The notes below the pieces were generated by a model. The model saw nothing but the letters and a program-made list of their open reading frames with translations, ran no database searches and was not told where the DNA came from. The translations under genes were made by a program, and so were the position numbers. Below are positions 9,504 to 18,920 of a stretch of 64,000 nt of DNA, piece after piece (positions within the stretch are counted from its first letter, which is position 1; each line of letters begins with the position of its first letter). The stretch comes from Crocinitomicaceae bacterium (GTDB lineage: Bacteria > Bacteroidota > Bacteroidia > Flavobacteriales_D > Sanyastnellaceae): positions 1 through 64,000 of the forward strand of contig PACT01000028.1 in assembly GCA_002700285.1 (NCBI GenBank), in the 5' to 3' direction.

Positions 9504-10533
9504 GCCATTGCCAGGAATCGTTTAAGGCTTCCTGAAGGGAACGTTTTGCCTCCCACCCCAATTCATCTTTTGCCCTAGAAACATTTGCCCAAATAGCCAC
9601 GACATCCCCTTCTCTCCTTTCAGCTATTGAATAAGGAACCCCTCGCCCAGTAACTTTTTCGAATGCCTTTATGACTTCTAACACAGAAGCACCCTTTCCA
9701 GTCCCTAAATTATAAGCCCTCCAGCCCGTATCCTTTCCCCTCAACTTATCCTTAAAAAGGTATTCAAGTGCAGAGACATGCGCTTCGGCTAAATCCATCA
9801 CATGTAGATAATCCCTGATACAAGAGCCATCTGGTGTAGGATAATCGGTCCCAAAAACTTGCAGGGCACCTCTTATTCCAGCAACAGATTGGCATAAATA
9901 AGGGACAAGGTTATTAGGAACTCCATGTGGAGATTCGCCAATTTTCGCACTGGGATGTGCGCCTATGGGGTTAAAATACCTGAGAATAACAGCGTTAAAT
10001 TTAGGATTTGGTGTCAAGTGATCTACAATCAGCTTCTCGCAAGCTTGTTTGGTGAATCCATAAGGAGATTCAGCTTCTAAAAACGGGGCATTTTCATCAA
10101 CGGGGACGACTTCGGGTTCTCCGTAGACCGTGCAACTTGAAGAAAAAACCAAATTATCAACATCGAACTCTCGCATCACTTCTAACAATCGCTCTGTACC
10201 GACGATGTTATTTTCCTCATACATTTTAGGATTATCAACACTTTCACCCACTGACTTAAGTGCTGCAAAATGGATAACCCCTTTGATTTCATGGCCCATT
10301 TCCTGTTCTGTTCTAAACACATTAATCAGACCATCTTTATCCCTACAATCCACTTCATAGAATGGTACTTGAGCGTTGATGAGAGATCTGATACCATGCA
10401 CGGCTTTGACATCAGAATTGCTGTAATTATCTAACAAAATGACTCTAAAACCTGCTTTTGCAAGAGAAACCGAAGTATGAGACCCAATATATCCTGCGCC
10501 ACCAGTTACTAAAATAGAAGGTTTCAATTGCAT
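9478..10533 (-). CDS. galE: UDP-glucose 4-epimerase
   Basis: Interconverts UDP-glucose and UDP-galactose with bound NAD, supplying galactose for surface polysaccharide and lipopolysaccharide. Seen: the Rossmann motif VTGGAGYIGSHTS at residues 9-21, the SSSCTVYGEP segment with the catalytic Ser/Thr region, YGFTK (the YxxxK catalytic pair), RYFNPIGAHPS and the C-terminal GxRREGD-like AERREGDVVAIWA. The length of 351 residues is slightly longer than E. coli GalE. The start ATG 10533 follows a perfect -7 box by only 4 nt. Confidence 0.95.
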   Translation of the reverse strand: MQLKPSILVTGGAGYIGSHTSVSLAKAGFRVILLDNYSNSDVKAVHGIRSLINAQVPFYEVDCRDKDGLINVFRTEQEMGHEIKGVIHFAALKSVGESVDNPKMYEENNIVGTERLLEVMREFDVDNLVFSSSCTVYGEPEVVPVDENAPFLEAESPYGFTKQACEKLIVDHLTPNPKFNAVILRYFNPIGAHPSAKIGESPHGVPNNLVPYLCQSVAGIRGALQVFGTDYPTPDGSCIRDYLHVMDLAEAHVSALEYLFKDKLRGKDTGWRAYNLGTGKGASVLEVIKAFEKVTGRGVPYSIAERREGDVVAIWANVSRAKDELGWEAKRSLQEALNDSWQWQKKRPDSQ

Positions 10534-10537
10534 ACCT

Positions 10538-10545
10538 CAAAGCTA
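10538..10545 (-). promoter_or_regulatory. -7 promoter box of galE
   Basis: On the minus strand TAGCTTTG matches TAnnTTTG and is followed by AGGT and then the galE ATG. With a 4-nt spacer the transcript probably begins at or next to the start codon. Confidence 0.65.
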
Positions 10546-10612
10546 ATAAAGAGAATTCCGACTGAAGTCATACAATATGAAACCTTTTGAACTTAAATGC
10601 GTAAGGAATAAT

Positions 10613-10993
10613 ATGATTTCCCCTTTTGACTTAACATATCTAGAAGATGCATTCCAAGGGAATCGGCGTTTGGTGAATGGTATCATCGAATTATTTCTAA
10701 AACAAAACCCCGATTACTGTGCGATACTTGAAAACCGGGTGAAGTCTAGAGATTATGCATACCTACATACTGTCGCTCATACATTGAAATCAAGTGTGCA
10801 AATGCTGGGACTTAGAGACACTGAAAATCTGCTCCATGGCATTGAACACAGATCTAAATTTAATGTAGATACAAGTGAACTGCCAGGAATGGTCTTTGAG
10901 TTGGTTTATGAATTGAAGAGAGCTCAAAAGGCGCTTTCTGTTTATATTTCTAACACAGAGAATGACGGCGGCTTTCTTTCAGATGTTGCTTAG
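10613..10993 (+). CDS. HPt phosphotransfer domain protein
   Basis: This 126-residue stand-alone histidine phosphotransfer protein carries the signature HTVAHTLKSSVQMLG, with His56 (ATG 10613 numbering) as the expected phospho-acceptor, in an all-helical context. HPt proteins relay phosphate between receiver domains and histidine kinases. No kinase or receiver gene is adjacent, so the partners are unknown. An in-frame ATG lies upstream at 10577, but AAGGAATAAT directly before ATG 10613 looks like a ribosome-binding site and the domain begins there. It converges with the next gene with a 6-nt gap. Confidence 0.85.
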   Translation: MISPFDLTYLEDAFQGNRRLVNGIIELFLKQNPDYCAILENRVKSRDYAYLHTVAHTLKSSVQMLGLRDTENLLHGIEHRSKFNVDTSELPGMVFELVYELKRAQKALSVYISNTENDGGFLSDVA

Positions 10994-10999
10994 TACAGA

Positions 11000-11614
11000 T
11001 TAGCCAAGCCCCAATAGCATTGTCATTCCTACACAACAAAATCCCACTGCATACCCTGAATATACTTCCACAGGCGTATGAGCTTTTAGATAAAGTCGGC
11101 TCCACCCCAACAAGCCTCCCAAAATTATTATAGACGAAATCCATTGTAAATCTAGGGTGCCTAACCTTAGAGAAGCAATGAGTATCGCGGCAAGAACGCC
11201 CCCGGAGGCCAGCATATGCATGCTTATTTTAAACTTAAGTGTGATTAACCATCCGACAAAAATAGAGAGCACCAATCCCAACATTAAGGATCTGTAGAGC
11301 TCAGGGACAAAAATGCCAGATATTTCGAGTGTCAAGATATACGCCAGCGTAAAATAAGAAAGCACAATTAAAAAAGGCTTTACTCTTTCTTTGCGGTTTC
11401 TGATGTCTAAGTCAGAAATGAGATTTCGCTTGTACATAAACCACAGTGAAAACGCAGGCGCCAAAGAATTGATTCCAATGACCATGGCCAAATAGATAAA
11501 CATGTCAATTCGGTGGGTAAGATATAAATCAAAGTGAAGCAACAATAACAAGGTGGCCATGGGCATCACAAAAGGATGAAGAAAGACTGATATAAGTTTT
11601 GCGATTGTATCCAT
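11000..11614 (-). CDS. PAP2-like membrane protein
   Basis: A 204-residue protein with five or six hydrophobic segments. The C-terminal part (KISMHMLASGG then SRLYLKAHTPVEVYSGY) resembles the last two motifs of the PAP2 lipid phosphatase family (SGHxxxx and SRxxxxxHxxxD). The canonical first motif KxxxxxxRP is not obvious; KERVKPFLI may be its remnant. The final Asp is replaced by Glu, so activity is uncertain. It follows rpoN by 13 nt and is probably cotranscribed with asnS-rpoN. A role in undecaprenyl or lipid phosphate metabolism is only inferred. Confidence 0.7.
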   Translation of the reverse strand: MDTIAKLISVFLHPFVMPMATLLLLLHFDLYLTHRIDMFIYLAMVIGINSLAPAFSLWFMYKRNLISDLDIRNRKERVKPFLIVLSYFTLAYILTLEISGIFVPELYRSLMLGLVLSIFVGWLITLKFKISMHMLASGGVLAAILIASLRLGTLDLQWISSIIILGGLLGWSRLYLKAHTPVEVYSGYAVGFCCVGMTMLLGLG

Positions 11615-11627
11615 GCAATCTAGAAAC

Positions 11628-13088
11628 TCAGAGTTCTTTTCTTAATCTCGCAACGGAAATCCCCAATTGCTCACGGTATTTTGCCACAGTTCGACGAGCG
11701 ATGTGATATCCTTTCGAATTTAAAATGACGCCGAGTTTTTCGTCAGTGAGAGGTTTCTTTTTATCCTCTTCAGCAATCGCATCCTGAAGAATTCTTTTCA
11801 CCTCCCTTGAACTTACATCTTCACCACTGTCGGTAGACAAACTTTCTGAAAAAAATGTTTTAAGGAGAAAGGTTCCATAGGGTGTTTGGACATATTTACT
11901 GTTTGCGACTCTTGAAACTGTACTTATATCCATTTGAATTCGCTCGGCAATATCCTTCAGGATCATGGGATTAATATCTGTTTCATCTCCGCTTAAAAAA
12001 TATTGTTCCTGATGATCTACAATCGCTTTAATCGTTTTCATCAAAGTGAGTTGTCTTTGACGAATTGCATCAACAAACCACTTGGCAGCATCCACCTTTT
12101 GTTTCACAAAACTCAACGCTTCCTTTTGGGATTTTGAGGTTTCTGCGCCGCTGCTGTAGGTGTCCATCATTTCTTTATAAGATGGGCTAATTCTCAGATC
12201 TGGGGCATTTCTTTGATTAAGTGAAATCTGCAACTCATCGTCATGAATACTCAGGATGAAATCCGCGACGACATGTTGCACATTTCGAGAAGACTCCCCT
12301 CCTGAATTCCCGGGCTTGGGATTTAATTTGGTGATTTCACCTAGTGCCTCCCTTAAATCTTCATCCGTAATTTCAAGCTTGGTGGTGATCGCTTGGAAAT
12401 GTTTTTTTGAAAACGATTCGAAATGATTATTCAGGATTTCCTCAGCAGAAATCATTGCTTGAAGTCTTACAAAATTGACTGAATCTTGAAGCTTATCAAT
12501 CTTTCTTCTAATTTGAATGAGAAGACAATTCTGAAGGTTTTCCGCACCAACACCAGCAGGGTCAAGAGTTTGTATAACCTTAAGCGCAGAGACAAGGTCC
12601 TCCTTATCAACCATCAGGTTTTGGGTAAAGGCCAAATCATTTACGATACTCTCTAAGTCACGCCTCAGATATCCCGAATCATCAAGTTGACCTATAATGT
12701 GCTCACCTAACATGCGCTCACTGTCATTTAGAAAAACCATCCCAAGTTGACTGACTAACAGCTCGCGAAATGTAGCACCTGCGCCAAGGGGAACGTCTTT
12801 GTCTTCGACATCAGCGCCATGATTTCTGATGCTTGTTTTATAATCCGGCGTTTCATCGTCTAAGTATTCTTCAAAATCGAATTCCTCTATTGCATCATCC
12901 TTCTCTGTCTCATCTTCTAAGACAGCCTCAGCCTCCTCCACGCCTTCTTCTAAGGCCGGGTTTGCCTCGAGTTCTTCTTTAATTCTAGCTTCTAGTTCCA
13001 CAGTAGGCACCTGCAAAAGTTTCATCAGCTGGATTTGCTGAGGAGACAGTCTTTGTAGTTGCTTTTGTTGTAGAGATTGTTTTAGCAT
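11628..13088 (-). CDS. rpoN: RNA polymerase sigma-54 factor
   Basis: Alternative sigma factor that recognises -24/-12 promoters and needs an AAA+ activator. Domains in order: a Gln-rich activator-interacting region (residues 1-50, QQKQLQRLSPQQIQLMKLLQ), an acidic linker (~50-110), the core-binding domain (~120-330), an HTH region (DISTVSRVANSKYV) and the RpoN box ARRTVAKYRE close to the C-terminus. The length of 486 residues is typical of Bacteroidota RpoN. It starts 2 nt after the asnS stop, so the two are cotranscribed. No sigma-54 activator gene was recognised in this window. Confidence 0.96.
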   Translation of the reverse strand: MLKQSLQQKQLQRLSPQQIQLMKLLQVPTVELEARIKEELEANPALEEGVEEAEAVLEDETEKDDAIEEFDFEEYLDDETPDYKTSIRNHGADVEDKDVPLGAGATFRELLVSQLGMVFLNDSERMLGEHIIGQLDDSGYLRRDLESIVNDLAFTQNLMVDKEDLVSALKVIQTLDPAGVGAENLQNCLLIQIRRKIDKLQDSVNFVRLQAMISAEEILNNHFESFSKKHFQAITTKLEITDEDLREALGEITKLNPKPGNSGGESSRNVQHVVADFILSIHDDELQISLNQRNAPDLRISPSYKEMMDTYSSGAETSKSQKEALSFVKQKVDAAKWFVDAIRQRQLTLMKTIKAIVDHQEQYFLSGDETDINPMILKDIAERIQMDISTVSRVANSKYVQTPYGTFLLKTFFSESLSTDSGEDVSSREVKRILQDAIAEEDKKKPLTDEKLGVILNSKGYHIARRTVAKYREQLGISVARLRKEL

Positions 13089-13090
13089 TG

Positions 13091-14521
13091 TTAAAATTCA
13101 GCCGACAGAGGCGTTCTTGGAAATGGAATGACGTCACGGATATTTGACATACCTGTGCAATACATGACTAGTCTTTCAAATCCCATGCCAAACCCACAAT
13201 GCTTGGCAGAACCGAACTTTCTTGTTTCAAGATACCACCAAACATGATCCTCTGGAATATTAAAGTCCGCACATTTCTTTTTAAGGACATCTAACCGCTC
13301 CTCACGTTGTGACCCCCCGATTAATTCGCCTATCCCAGGCACAAGAACATCCATTGCCGCAACCGTTTTACCGTCGTCATTTGCACGCATGTAAAACGCC
13401 TTAATTTCAGAGGGGTAGTCTGTCACAATAACAGGACCTCCAACATGCTTCTCTACCAACCATCTCTCGTGTTCTGAATGAAGATCGTCCCCCCATTCAC
13501 AAGGGTATTTAAATTTCTTTTTCTTGAATGGCTTTGAATTTCTGAGTGCAGCAATCACCTCAGTATAAGTCATATGCGCAAACTCACTGTCCACCACATT
13601 CCGAAGTCTATCGCATAGTGAATACTCATTCCGGTCGTTTTGTGGAAGTTGTTTTTCAGCTTGGAGCTCTCTGTTTTCAAGAAACTTTAAATCCTCTTCT
13701 CCATGCTTTAAGACATACGCTAAAACAAACTTTAAACAATCCTCCGCCAATTTCATGTCATCCTTGAGGTCAGCAAATGCCATCTCAGGCTCTATCATCC
13801 AAAACTCTGCCAAATGTCTTGATGTGTTTGAGTTTTCAGCTCTAAAAGTGGGACCGAAGGTATAAACTTGACCCAACGCCATCGCCGCAAGTTCAGCTTC
13901 CAATTGACCACTCACTGTCAAATTTGATTGTGTTCCGAAAAAGTCTTGTGAGAAATCTGTTGTCCCATCCTCAGTTTTTGGCACGTTTTCAAGATCTAAC
14001 GTTGTGACTTTAAACATCTCTCCTGCACCTTCAGCATCCATTCCTGTAATGATTGGCGTATGAAGCTGAAAAAAACCTTTATCATGGAAAAATTGATGGA
14101 TTGAAAATTGAAGAAGGTGGCGGATCCTGAAAACAGCACCGAAGGTGCTCGTACGAAATCTCAAATGCGCCTTCTCTCTCAAAAACTCAAGAGAGTGCTT
14201 CTTCATTTGGATTGGAAACTCATCAGGATTTGCACCGCCTAAAACTTCCAATGCTTCGACTTGAAGCTCGACTGTTTGGCCTCCTCCCTGACTTTCAACC
14301 AAAACACCTGCCGCACGTATTGCCGCTCCGGTATTAAGTTGTTTGAGAACGTCGTCATCAAAATCTTCTTTTTGGACGACCAGTTGGAGATTTCTTAAAG
14401 TTGAACCATCATTCACTGCAAGAAACCTGTCGTTTCTAAAAGTCCTCACCCAACCGCAAACCGTCAATTTTTCTTCAGAGGGTGCAGTTTCAAGCACCTT
14501 TGTTATTCTTAGTCTTTCCAT
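13091..14521 (-). CDS. asnS: Asparaginyl-tRNA synthetase
   Basis: Class IIb aminoacyl-tRNA synthetase charging tRNA-Asn. An N-terminal OB-fold anticodon-binding domain (about residues 1-125, VCGWVRTFRN) is followed by the catalytic domain with class II motif 2 (TFRAENSNTSRHLAEFWMIE) and motif 3 (CGFGMGFERLVMY). The length of 476 residues is normal. The frame extends to GTG 14545, but a perfect -7 box lies at 14528-14535 inside that extension, so ATG 14521 is the start and the mRNA is almost leaderless. It is the first gene of the asnS-rpoN-PAP2-like cluster. Confidence 0.96.
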   Translation of the reverse strand: MERLRITKVLETAPSEEKLTVCGWVRTFRNDRFLAVNDGSTLRNLQLVVQKEDFDDDVLKQLNTGAAIRAAGVLVESQGGGQTVELQVEALEVLGGANPDEFPIQMKKHSLEFLREKAHLRFRTSTFGAVFRIRHLLQFSIHQFFHDKGFFQLHTPIITGMDAEGAGEMFKVTTLDLENVPKTEDGTTDFSQDFFGTQSNLTVSGQLEAELAAMALGQVYTFGPTFRAENSNTSRHLAEFWMIEPEMAFADLKDDMKLAEDCLKFVLAYVLKHGEEDLKFLENRELQAEKQLPQNDRNEYSLCDRLRNVVDSEFAHMTYTEVIAALRNSKPFKKKKFKYPCEWGDDLHSEHERWLVEKHVGGPVIVTDYPSEIKAFYMRANDDGKTVAAMDVLVPGIGELIGGSQREERLDVLKKKCADFNIPEDHVWWYLETRKFGSAKHCGFGMGFERLVMYCTGMSNIRDVIPFPRTPLSAEF

Positions 14522-14527
14522 GTCAGA

Positions 14528-14535
14528 CAAAGATA
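14528..14535 (-). promoter_or_regulatory. -7 promoter box of asnS
   Basis: TATCTTTG on the minus strand, an exact TAnnTTTG match, ends 6 nt before ATG 14521. It lies inside the longer GTG-initiated frame and therefore argues against that start. Confidence 0.65.
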
Positions 14536-14564
14536 AGTGACCCACCCTTGACTATTAAGGGCAA

Positions 14565-15248
14565 TTACGAGTATTCCGCGTCAAGCTTTCCGTCACGCAA
14601 ACGAATTATTTTTTGAGCTCTTGCGGCAACTTCCTCTTCATGGGTCACTAAGATTAGTGTATTTCCGTCGTGATGTATCTCATCAAAAAGTTGCATAATC
14701 CCCTCTGATGTCTTGGAATCTAGATTCCCTGTGGGCTCATCCGCAAAAATGATTGAGGGGTTCATGACAAGTGCACGCGCAACGGCCACACGTTGTCTTT
14801 GGCCTCCGCTAAGCTCATTTGGCTTGTGGGTCACGCGATCTCCCAACCCCACCTTTTGGAGAACTTGCGTTGCTCTGGCCAACCTTTCCTTTTTCGGGAT
14901 ACCTGCGTAAATCATCGGCAAGGCAACATTTTCAAGCGCAGTGTATCTGGGAAGCAGGTTAAAGGTTTGAAAAATAAAACCAATTTCCTTGTTTCTAATC
15001 CCTGCTAACACATCATCATCTACTTGGCTCACATCTTGGTTATTTAAAAAATATGCGCCTGAGGAAGGTGTATCCAAACATCCCAAAATATTCATAAGTG
15101 TTGATTTTCCGGATCCGGATGGGCCCATCAGCGCAATATATGATCCCTTATGAATATCTATGTCCAAACCATCAAGCGCCCTTACAATTGTGGAACCCAC
15201 GGTGTAATGTTTCGTGAGGTTTTTTGCTTGAATAATGGGATGAGTCAT
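14565..15248 (-). CDS. ABC transporter ATP-binding protein (LolD/MacB class)
   Basis: A 227-residue ATPase with Walker A GPSGSGKS (residues 42-49), Q-loop [20 protein letters not shown], signature [15 protein letters not shown], Walker B IIFADEP and H-loop LVTH. The sequence order and the [12 protein letters not shown] segment are typical of the lipoprotein-export/MacB-type exporter ATPases. No permease gene is adjacent, so its partner must be encoded elsewhere and the substrate is unknown. ATG 15248 follows a perfect -7 box by 4 nt. Confidence 0.92.
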   Translation of the reverse strand: MTHPIIQAKNLTKHYTVGSTIVRALDGLDIDIHKGSYIALMGPSGSGKSTLMNILGCLDTPSSGAYFLNNQDVSQVDDDVLAGIRNKEIGFIFQTFNLLPRYTALENVALPMIYAGIPKKERLARATQVLQKVGLGDRVTHKPNELSGGQRQRVAVARALVMNPSIIFADEPTGNLDSKTSEGIMQLFDEIHHDGNTLILVTHEEEVAARAQKIIRLRDGKLDAEYS

Positions 15249-15252
15249 AGGG

Positions 15253-15260
15253 CAAAGTTA
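15253..15260 (-). promoter_or_regulatory. -7 promoter box of the ABC ATPase gene
   Basis: TAACTTTG on the minus strand, followed by CCCT and then the ATG. It is an exact match with a 4-nt spacer, consistent with a leaderless transcript. Confidence 0.65.
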
Positions 15261-15293
15261 AGTTTATAAATTTCTTGTAAAGAAAATAAGTTG

Positions 15294-15301
15294 TAAGTTT
15301 G
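15294..15301 (+). promoter_or_regulatory. -7 promoter box of the type B sorted protein gene
   Basis: TAAGTTTG, an exact TAnnTTTG match, overlaps a possible TTG start at 15299 and ends 21 nt before ATG 15323, which makes the ATG the likely start. Confidence 0.6.
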
Positions 15302-15322
15302 AAACAATTGAAACGAACCCCA

Positions 15323-17371
15323 ATGAGAATTTTTTACACACTGCTATTTTGTTGTCTATTTTCAATACCAGCATTCTCTCAACTCACAGTTGAGCAGCCT
15401 TATACAATCGAGCAGTATGTCAGTGAAGTGCTGATTGGAAATGGCGTCACGGCGACCAACATCACCTATACTGGATCTGAAGAACAACTGGGATATCTGT
15501 CAGGAGCTGAAGGTCTTTTTTCTGTGAATTCAGGCCTTGTTCTTAGTACAGATCATGCCACACACCTTAGTGACCCCGGGTGCATGGACATCCAGTTTTG
15601 TGCCGACTGTCAAGGCCTTGGAAATGACCAGGATCTTCTAGATGTCGCCAATTCTGTTCCACCCCTTATAAATCAAGCCTTCACCGTGAGCTCAGTCAAC
15701 GATCTATGTATTCTTGAATTTGATTTCGAAGCAGGAGGAGACAGCATTTCATTCAATTACGTATTTGGTTCAGATGAGTATTTACAGTGGGTAAACTCCT
15801 CGTACAACGATATTTTTGCATTTTTCCTTTCTGGACCTGGAATTACAGGACCTTATGCATCTCCGGCAGGATTTCCAGACGGCGCGATTAACATTGCTTC
15901 AGTTCCAGACAGTGACCCTCTACTTCCTGTCACAATTAGCTCGGTAAACAATGTCACAAACGCAGCTTACTACATTGACAACCAAGCCAACAATGGCATC
16001 TGCATCAATGGTTATACAGAGACATTCACTGCATCTGCGTCTGTACAATGTGGGGAGGTTTATCACATCAAACTCGCAATAGCAGACGGTTCTGACAATG
16101 CTTTAGAGTCTTTTGTGGTTCTTGAAGAGGGGAGTTTTAGCTCAAACGCCATTGACATTGTGGCGAGCGCCACGATTGATGGCGCAGAGGTATTCCTTGG
16201 CGATACAACTGTTGTAGAGGGATGCAATACTGCTATCTTCACTGTGATTAGACCTGATGACACCCTTCAGGATACCATTACGCTAAATATTTTCGGAACA
16301 GCCGTGAACGGCAGTGACTTCATCGAGATTCCAACATCTTGGATTTTAGAACCTGGCGAAAGTTCGTTTGATTTAGAGCTAGACCCATACAATGACAGTG
16401 CAAATGAGGGCGCAGAGACCGTAACAATAGAGTACGAATACGTCAATAACTGCGGAGACACGATTCTTTCAAGTGCAACGATTGTCATATTAGACCCCGA
16501 ACCCATCACTTTATTCACTTCACCGGTGGGATGTCTTGATGGTGCTGGAAATATTGACCTTACTGTTAACACCTTGAGCGGTTTTAGCCCGTTTGATTTT
16601 CAGTGGAACACGGCTGAAAATGACACCTTAAACTCCTTCACGTATAATACGGGATACATTCCTGGATCTGCAACTGTCACTGTGACGGATGTATGTGAAT
16701 CTGTGACAGAAGCGACCATTACATGGGACATTTTAGATGATTTTGTAGGTGGCGATGAAACCATTTGTTTGGGCCAAAACGCGACGGTTCCCTCTTCAGG
16801 TGGCACAGGCGGGTTTAGTGAAATCTTGACTGAGATTGAAGATCCGGACGGTGATATGATTTGGGTCAGCATTGTAGGAGCCTCATTGGATACGACATTA
16901 ATTTCATTCCTAGACAACATTGATGTCATCACAGGTCTATATGACGGACTTTACAGTTCTGGAAGCGGAGGAGTCGGGTCCATAGAAGTACAGCTTATTG
17001 ACGGATGTGGAAGCATTGCTTACAGCACGATTAGCGTAGAGATATGCGAACTAGAATTCTTCAATGTGTTCTCACCCAACAGTGACGGGAAAAATGACAC
17101 CTTTGAAATTATGGGGCTTCAAGGTTATCCTGGCAGTCAATTGTCCGTATATGACAGATGGGGTGTTCAGGTTTATACCAATTCAAACTATATCGGTGCT
17201 TGGCGAGGGATTAACAATCAAAACGCACCACTTCCTGAAGGAACATACTATTACACACTTTCGGTGAACTATGTGGGAGATGATCCTCTAGAATACATAG
17301 GTGATGTTGTCACTGACCTCAGTGTAGAAGGCGTCGTGAAGTTTTCTGGAGACGTCATGATCGTGCGATAA
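15323..17371 (+). CDS. Choice-of-anchor L protein with type B (CHU_C-like) T9SS sorting domain
   Basis: The 682-residue product has a signal peptide (MRIFYTLLFCCLFSIPAFSQ). Next is a choice-of-anchor L-type domain at about residues 25-270, with EGLFSVNSGLVLSTDHAT and later FNYVFGSDEYLQW. A Calx-beta-like segment (~290-390), a SprB-like or PKD-like Ig region and a C-terminal CHU_C/gliding-motility domain (~585-682, NVFSPNSDGKNDTFEI) follow. Type B sorting domains usually depend on a PorP/SprF partner for export or attachment, and such a gene lies at 44.8 kb. An adhesin or cell-surface role is inferred. The TTG at 15299 is rejected as start because it overlaps the promoter box. Confidence 0.88.
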   Translation: MRIFYTLLFCCLFSIPAFSQLTVEQPYTIEQYVSEVLIGNGVTATNITYTGSEEQLGYLSGAEGLFSVNSGLVLSTDHATHLSDPGCMDIQFCADCQGLGNDQDLLDVANSVPPLINQAFTVSSVNDLCILEFDFEAGGDSISFNYVFGSDEYLQWVNSSYNDIFAFFLSGPGITGPYASPAGFPDGAINIASVPDSDPLLPVTISSVNNVTNAAYYIDNQANNGICINGYTETFTASASVQCGEVYHIKLAIADGSDNALESFVVLEEGSFSSNAIDIVASATIDGAEVFLGDTTVVEGCNTAIFTVIRPDDTLQDTITLNIFGTAVNGSDFIEIPTSWILEPGESSFDLELDPYNDSANEGAETVTIEYEYVNNCGDTILSSATIVILDPEPITLFTSPVGCLDGAGNIDLTVNTLSGFSPFDFQWNTAENDTLNSFTYNTGYIPGSATVTVTDVCESVTEATITWDILDDFVGGDETICLGQNATVPSSGGTGGFSEILTEIEDPDGDMIWVSIVGASLDTTLISFLDNIDVITGLYDGLYSSGSGGVGSIEVQLIDGCGSIAYSTISVEICELEFFNVFSPNSDGKNDTFEIMGLQGYPGSQLSVYDRWGVQVYTNSNYIGAWRGINNQNAPLPEGTYYYTLSVNYVGDDPLEYIGDVVTDLSVEGVVKFSGDVMIVR

Positions 17372-17379
17372 TACGTCAC

Positions 17380-18906
17380 TTAGGAAATCAGCGAGCGTCC
17401 TGTCATGTCACTTGGCTGATTTATCCCCAATAGGTTTAAAACAGTAGGTGCGACATCGGCAAGCTGGCCGTCCATGACAGAACGCACACCATCAGCGACA
17501 ACGATGATCGGCACGGGATTCGTCGTGTGCGCAGTATGTGGAGAACCGTCAGGATTGACAACACGGTCGGCATTCCCATGGTCGGCAATGATGACGAACA
17601 TGTAGTCATGTTCCTTTCCGACCTTAAGAACTTCTGCGAGACAATTATCCGTGGTAACAACGGCTTCAACGATGGCTTCGTACACGCCAGTATGTCCTAC
17701 CATGTCAGGATTTGCAAAGTTGAGACAAACGAAATCCGGGCTTTCAGACGCCATTTCTTTCGACACCAACTCGACAAGCTTCCAGGCAGACATCTCAGGC
17801 TGGAGATCATAAGTGGCGACTTGAGGACTACTCGCCATCAGTCTGTTTTCATTTTCAAATGGGGCCTCTCTTCCTCCGTTAAAAAAGAACGTCACGTGAG
17901 GATATTTTTCAGTTTCTGCGATTCTAAGTTGAGATAAACCAGCGTTTGAAATAACTTCACCTAACGTGTTCTTTAGGTTAGGCTTGTCATACACGACTTT
18001 TATATTCTCGAACTTATCGTCGTAGTTCGTCATTGTGACGAAATATAGCGGAAGGACTGACATTCCAAATTCTGGCAAATCTTTTTGAGTAAGCACTGTT
18101 GTGATTTGCCGACAACGGTCCGTTCTGAAGTTAAAACAGATCACCACGTCATTGGGACGAATTTGGCCTTGTACGCCTTGAATCCTAAAGGGCATTATAA
18201 ACTCATCCGTTATATTGTCTTGATAAGATAATTGAATGCCCGCTTCTACACTTTCAAACGCGTCCCCACCATTTTTACACAGCGCATGATATGAATGTGC
18301 GATTCTCTCCCAACGTTTGTCTCGATCCATCGCATAATATCGTCCATGCACGGATGCAATCTGAACCTTAGAATTCGTTTGGCTTATATGCGCCTCAAGG
18401 ATTCTAAGATCACCCAATCCAGACTTAGGCGTAGTATCCCGTCCATCGGTAAATGCATGAATGACCGCATCGGGCACACCTGCACTATTCACCGCATCTA
18501 CAATAGAGTGAAGATGTTGTTGTTGCGAATGGACGCCTCCACGGGACACCAATCCCACAATATGAAGACGTCTTCCAGGTTCTTTTGCGGCCTCCAGAGC
18601 ATCTTGCAGAATGGGTTCTGAGTGAAAGGACCCAAGTTCTATTGCTTTATTTATTCTGAGCAGATCTTGAAAGACAACGCGCCCTGCGCCAATGTTCATA
18701 TGTCCCACTTCTGAATTGCCCATTTGACCTTCGGGAAGGCCCACACATTCACCATCTGTTCTTAAAGCTGCATGAGGAAAATCCTGATGAAGAGCATCCA
18801 CACATGGCGTTGGCGAATTAAAAATCGCATCGGAATCATCCTGTGCGCCATACCCCCACCCATCTAAAATCACAAGCGCAACTTTCTTTTTAACCATCTT
18901 ATGCAT
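17380..18906 (-). CDS. gpmI: 2,3-bisphosphoglycerate-independent phosphoglycerate mutase
   Basis: Glycolytic and gluconeogenic interconversion of 3- and 2-phosphoglycerate by a two-metal alkaline-phosphatase-fold enzyme. Seen: VALVILDGWGYG near the N-terminus (metal-binding Asp), the catalytic Ser in GQMGNSEVGHMNIGAGR, HAFTDGRDTTP, and the metal ligands NFANPDMVGHTG and IIADHGNAD near the C-terminus. The length of 508 residues is normal. It begins 14 nt after the sensor kinase stop, so the two are probably cotranscribed. An ATG three codons downstream is equally plausible as start. Confidence 0.96.
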   Translation of the reverse strand: MHKMVKKKVALVILDGWGYGAQDDSDAIFNSPTPCVDALHQDFPHAALRTDGECVGLPEGQMGNSEVGHMNIGAGRVVFQDLLRINKAIELGSFHSEPILQDALEAAKEPGRRLHIVGLVSRGGVHSQQQHLHSIVDAVNSAGVPDAVIHAFTDGRDTTPKSGLGDLRILEAHISQTNSKVQIASVHGRYYAMDRDKRWERIAHSYHALCKNGGDAFESVEAGIQLSYQDNITDEFIMPFRIQGVQGQIRPNDVVICFNFRTDRCRQITTVLTQKDLPEFGMSVLPLYFVTMTNYDDKFENIKVVYDKPNLKNTLGEVISNAGLSQLRIAETEKYPHVTFFFNGGREAPFENENRLMASSPQVATYDLQPEMSAWKLVELVSKEMASESPDFVCLNFANPDMVGHTGVYEAIVEAVVTTDNCLAEVLKVGKEHDYMFVIIADHGNADRVVNPDGSPHTAHTTNPVPIIVVADGVRSVMDGQLADVAPTVLNLLGINQPSDMTGRSLIS

Positions 18907-18920
18907 GACTTAAGTCTCTT

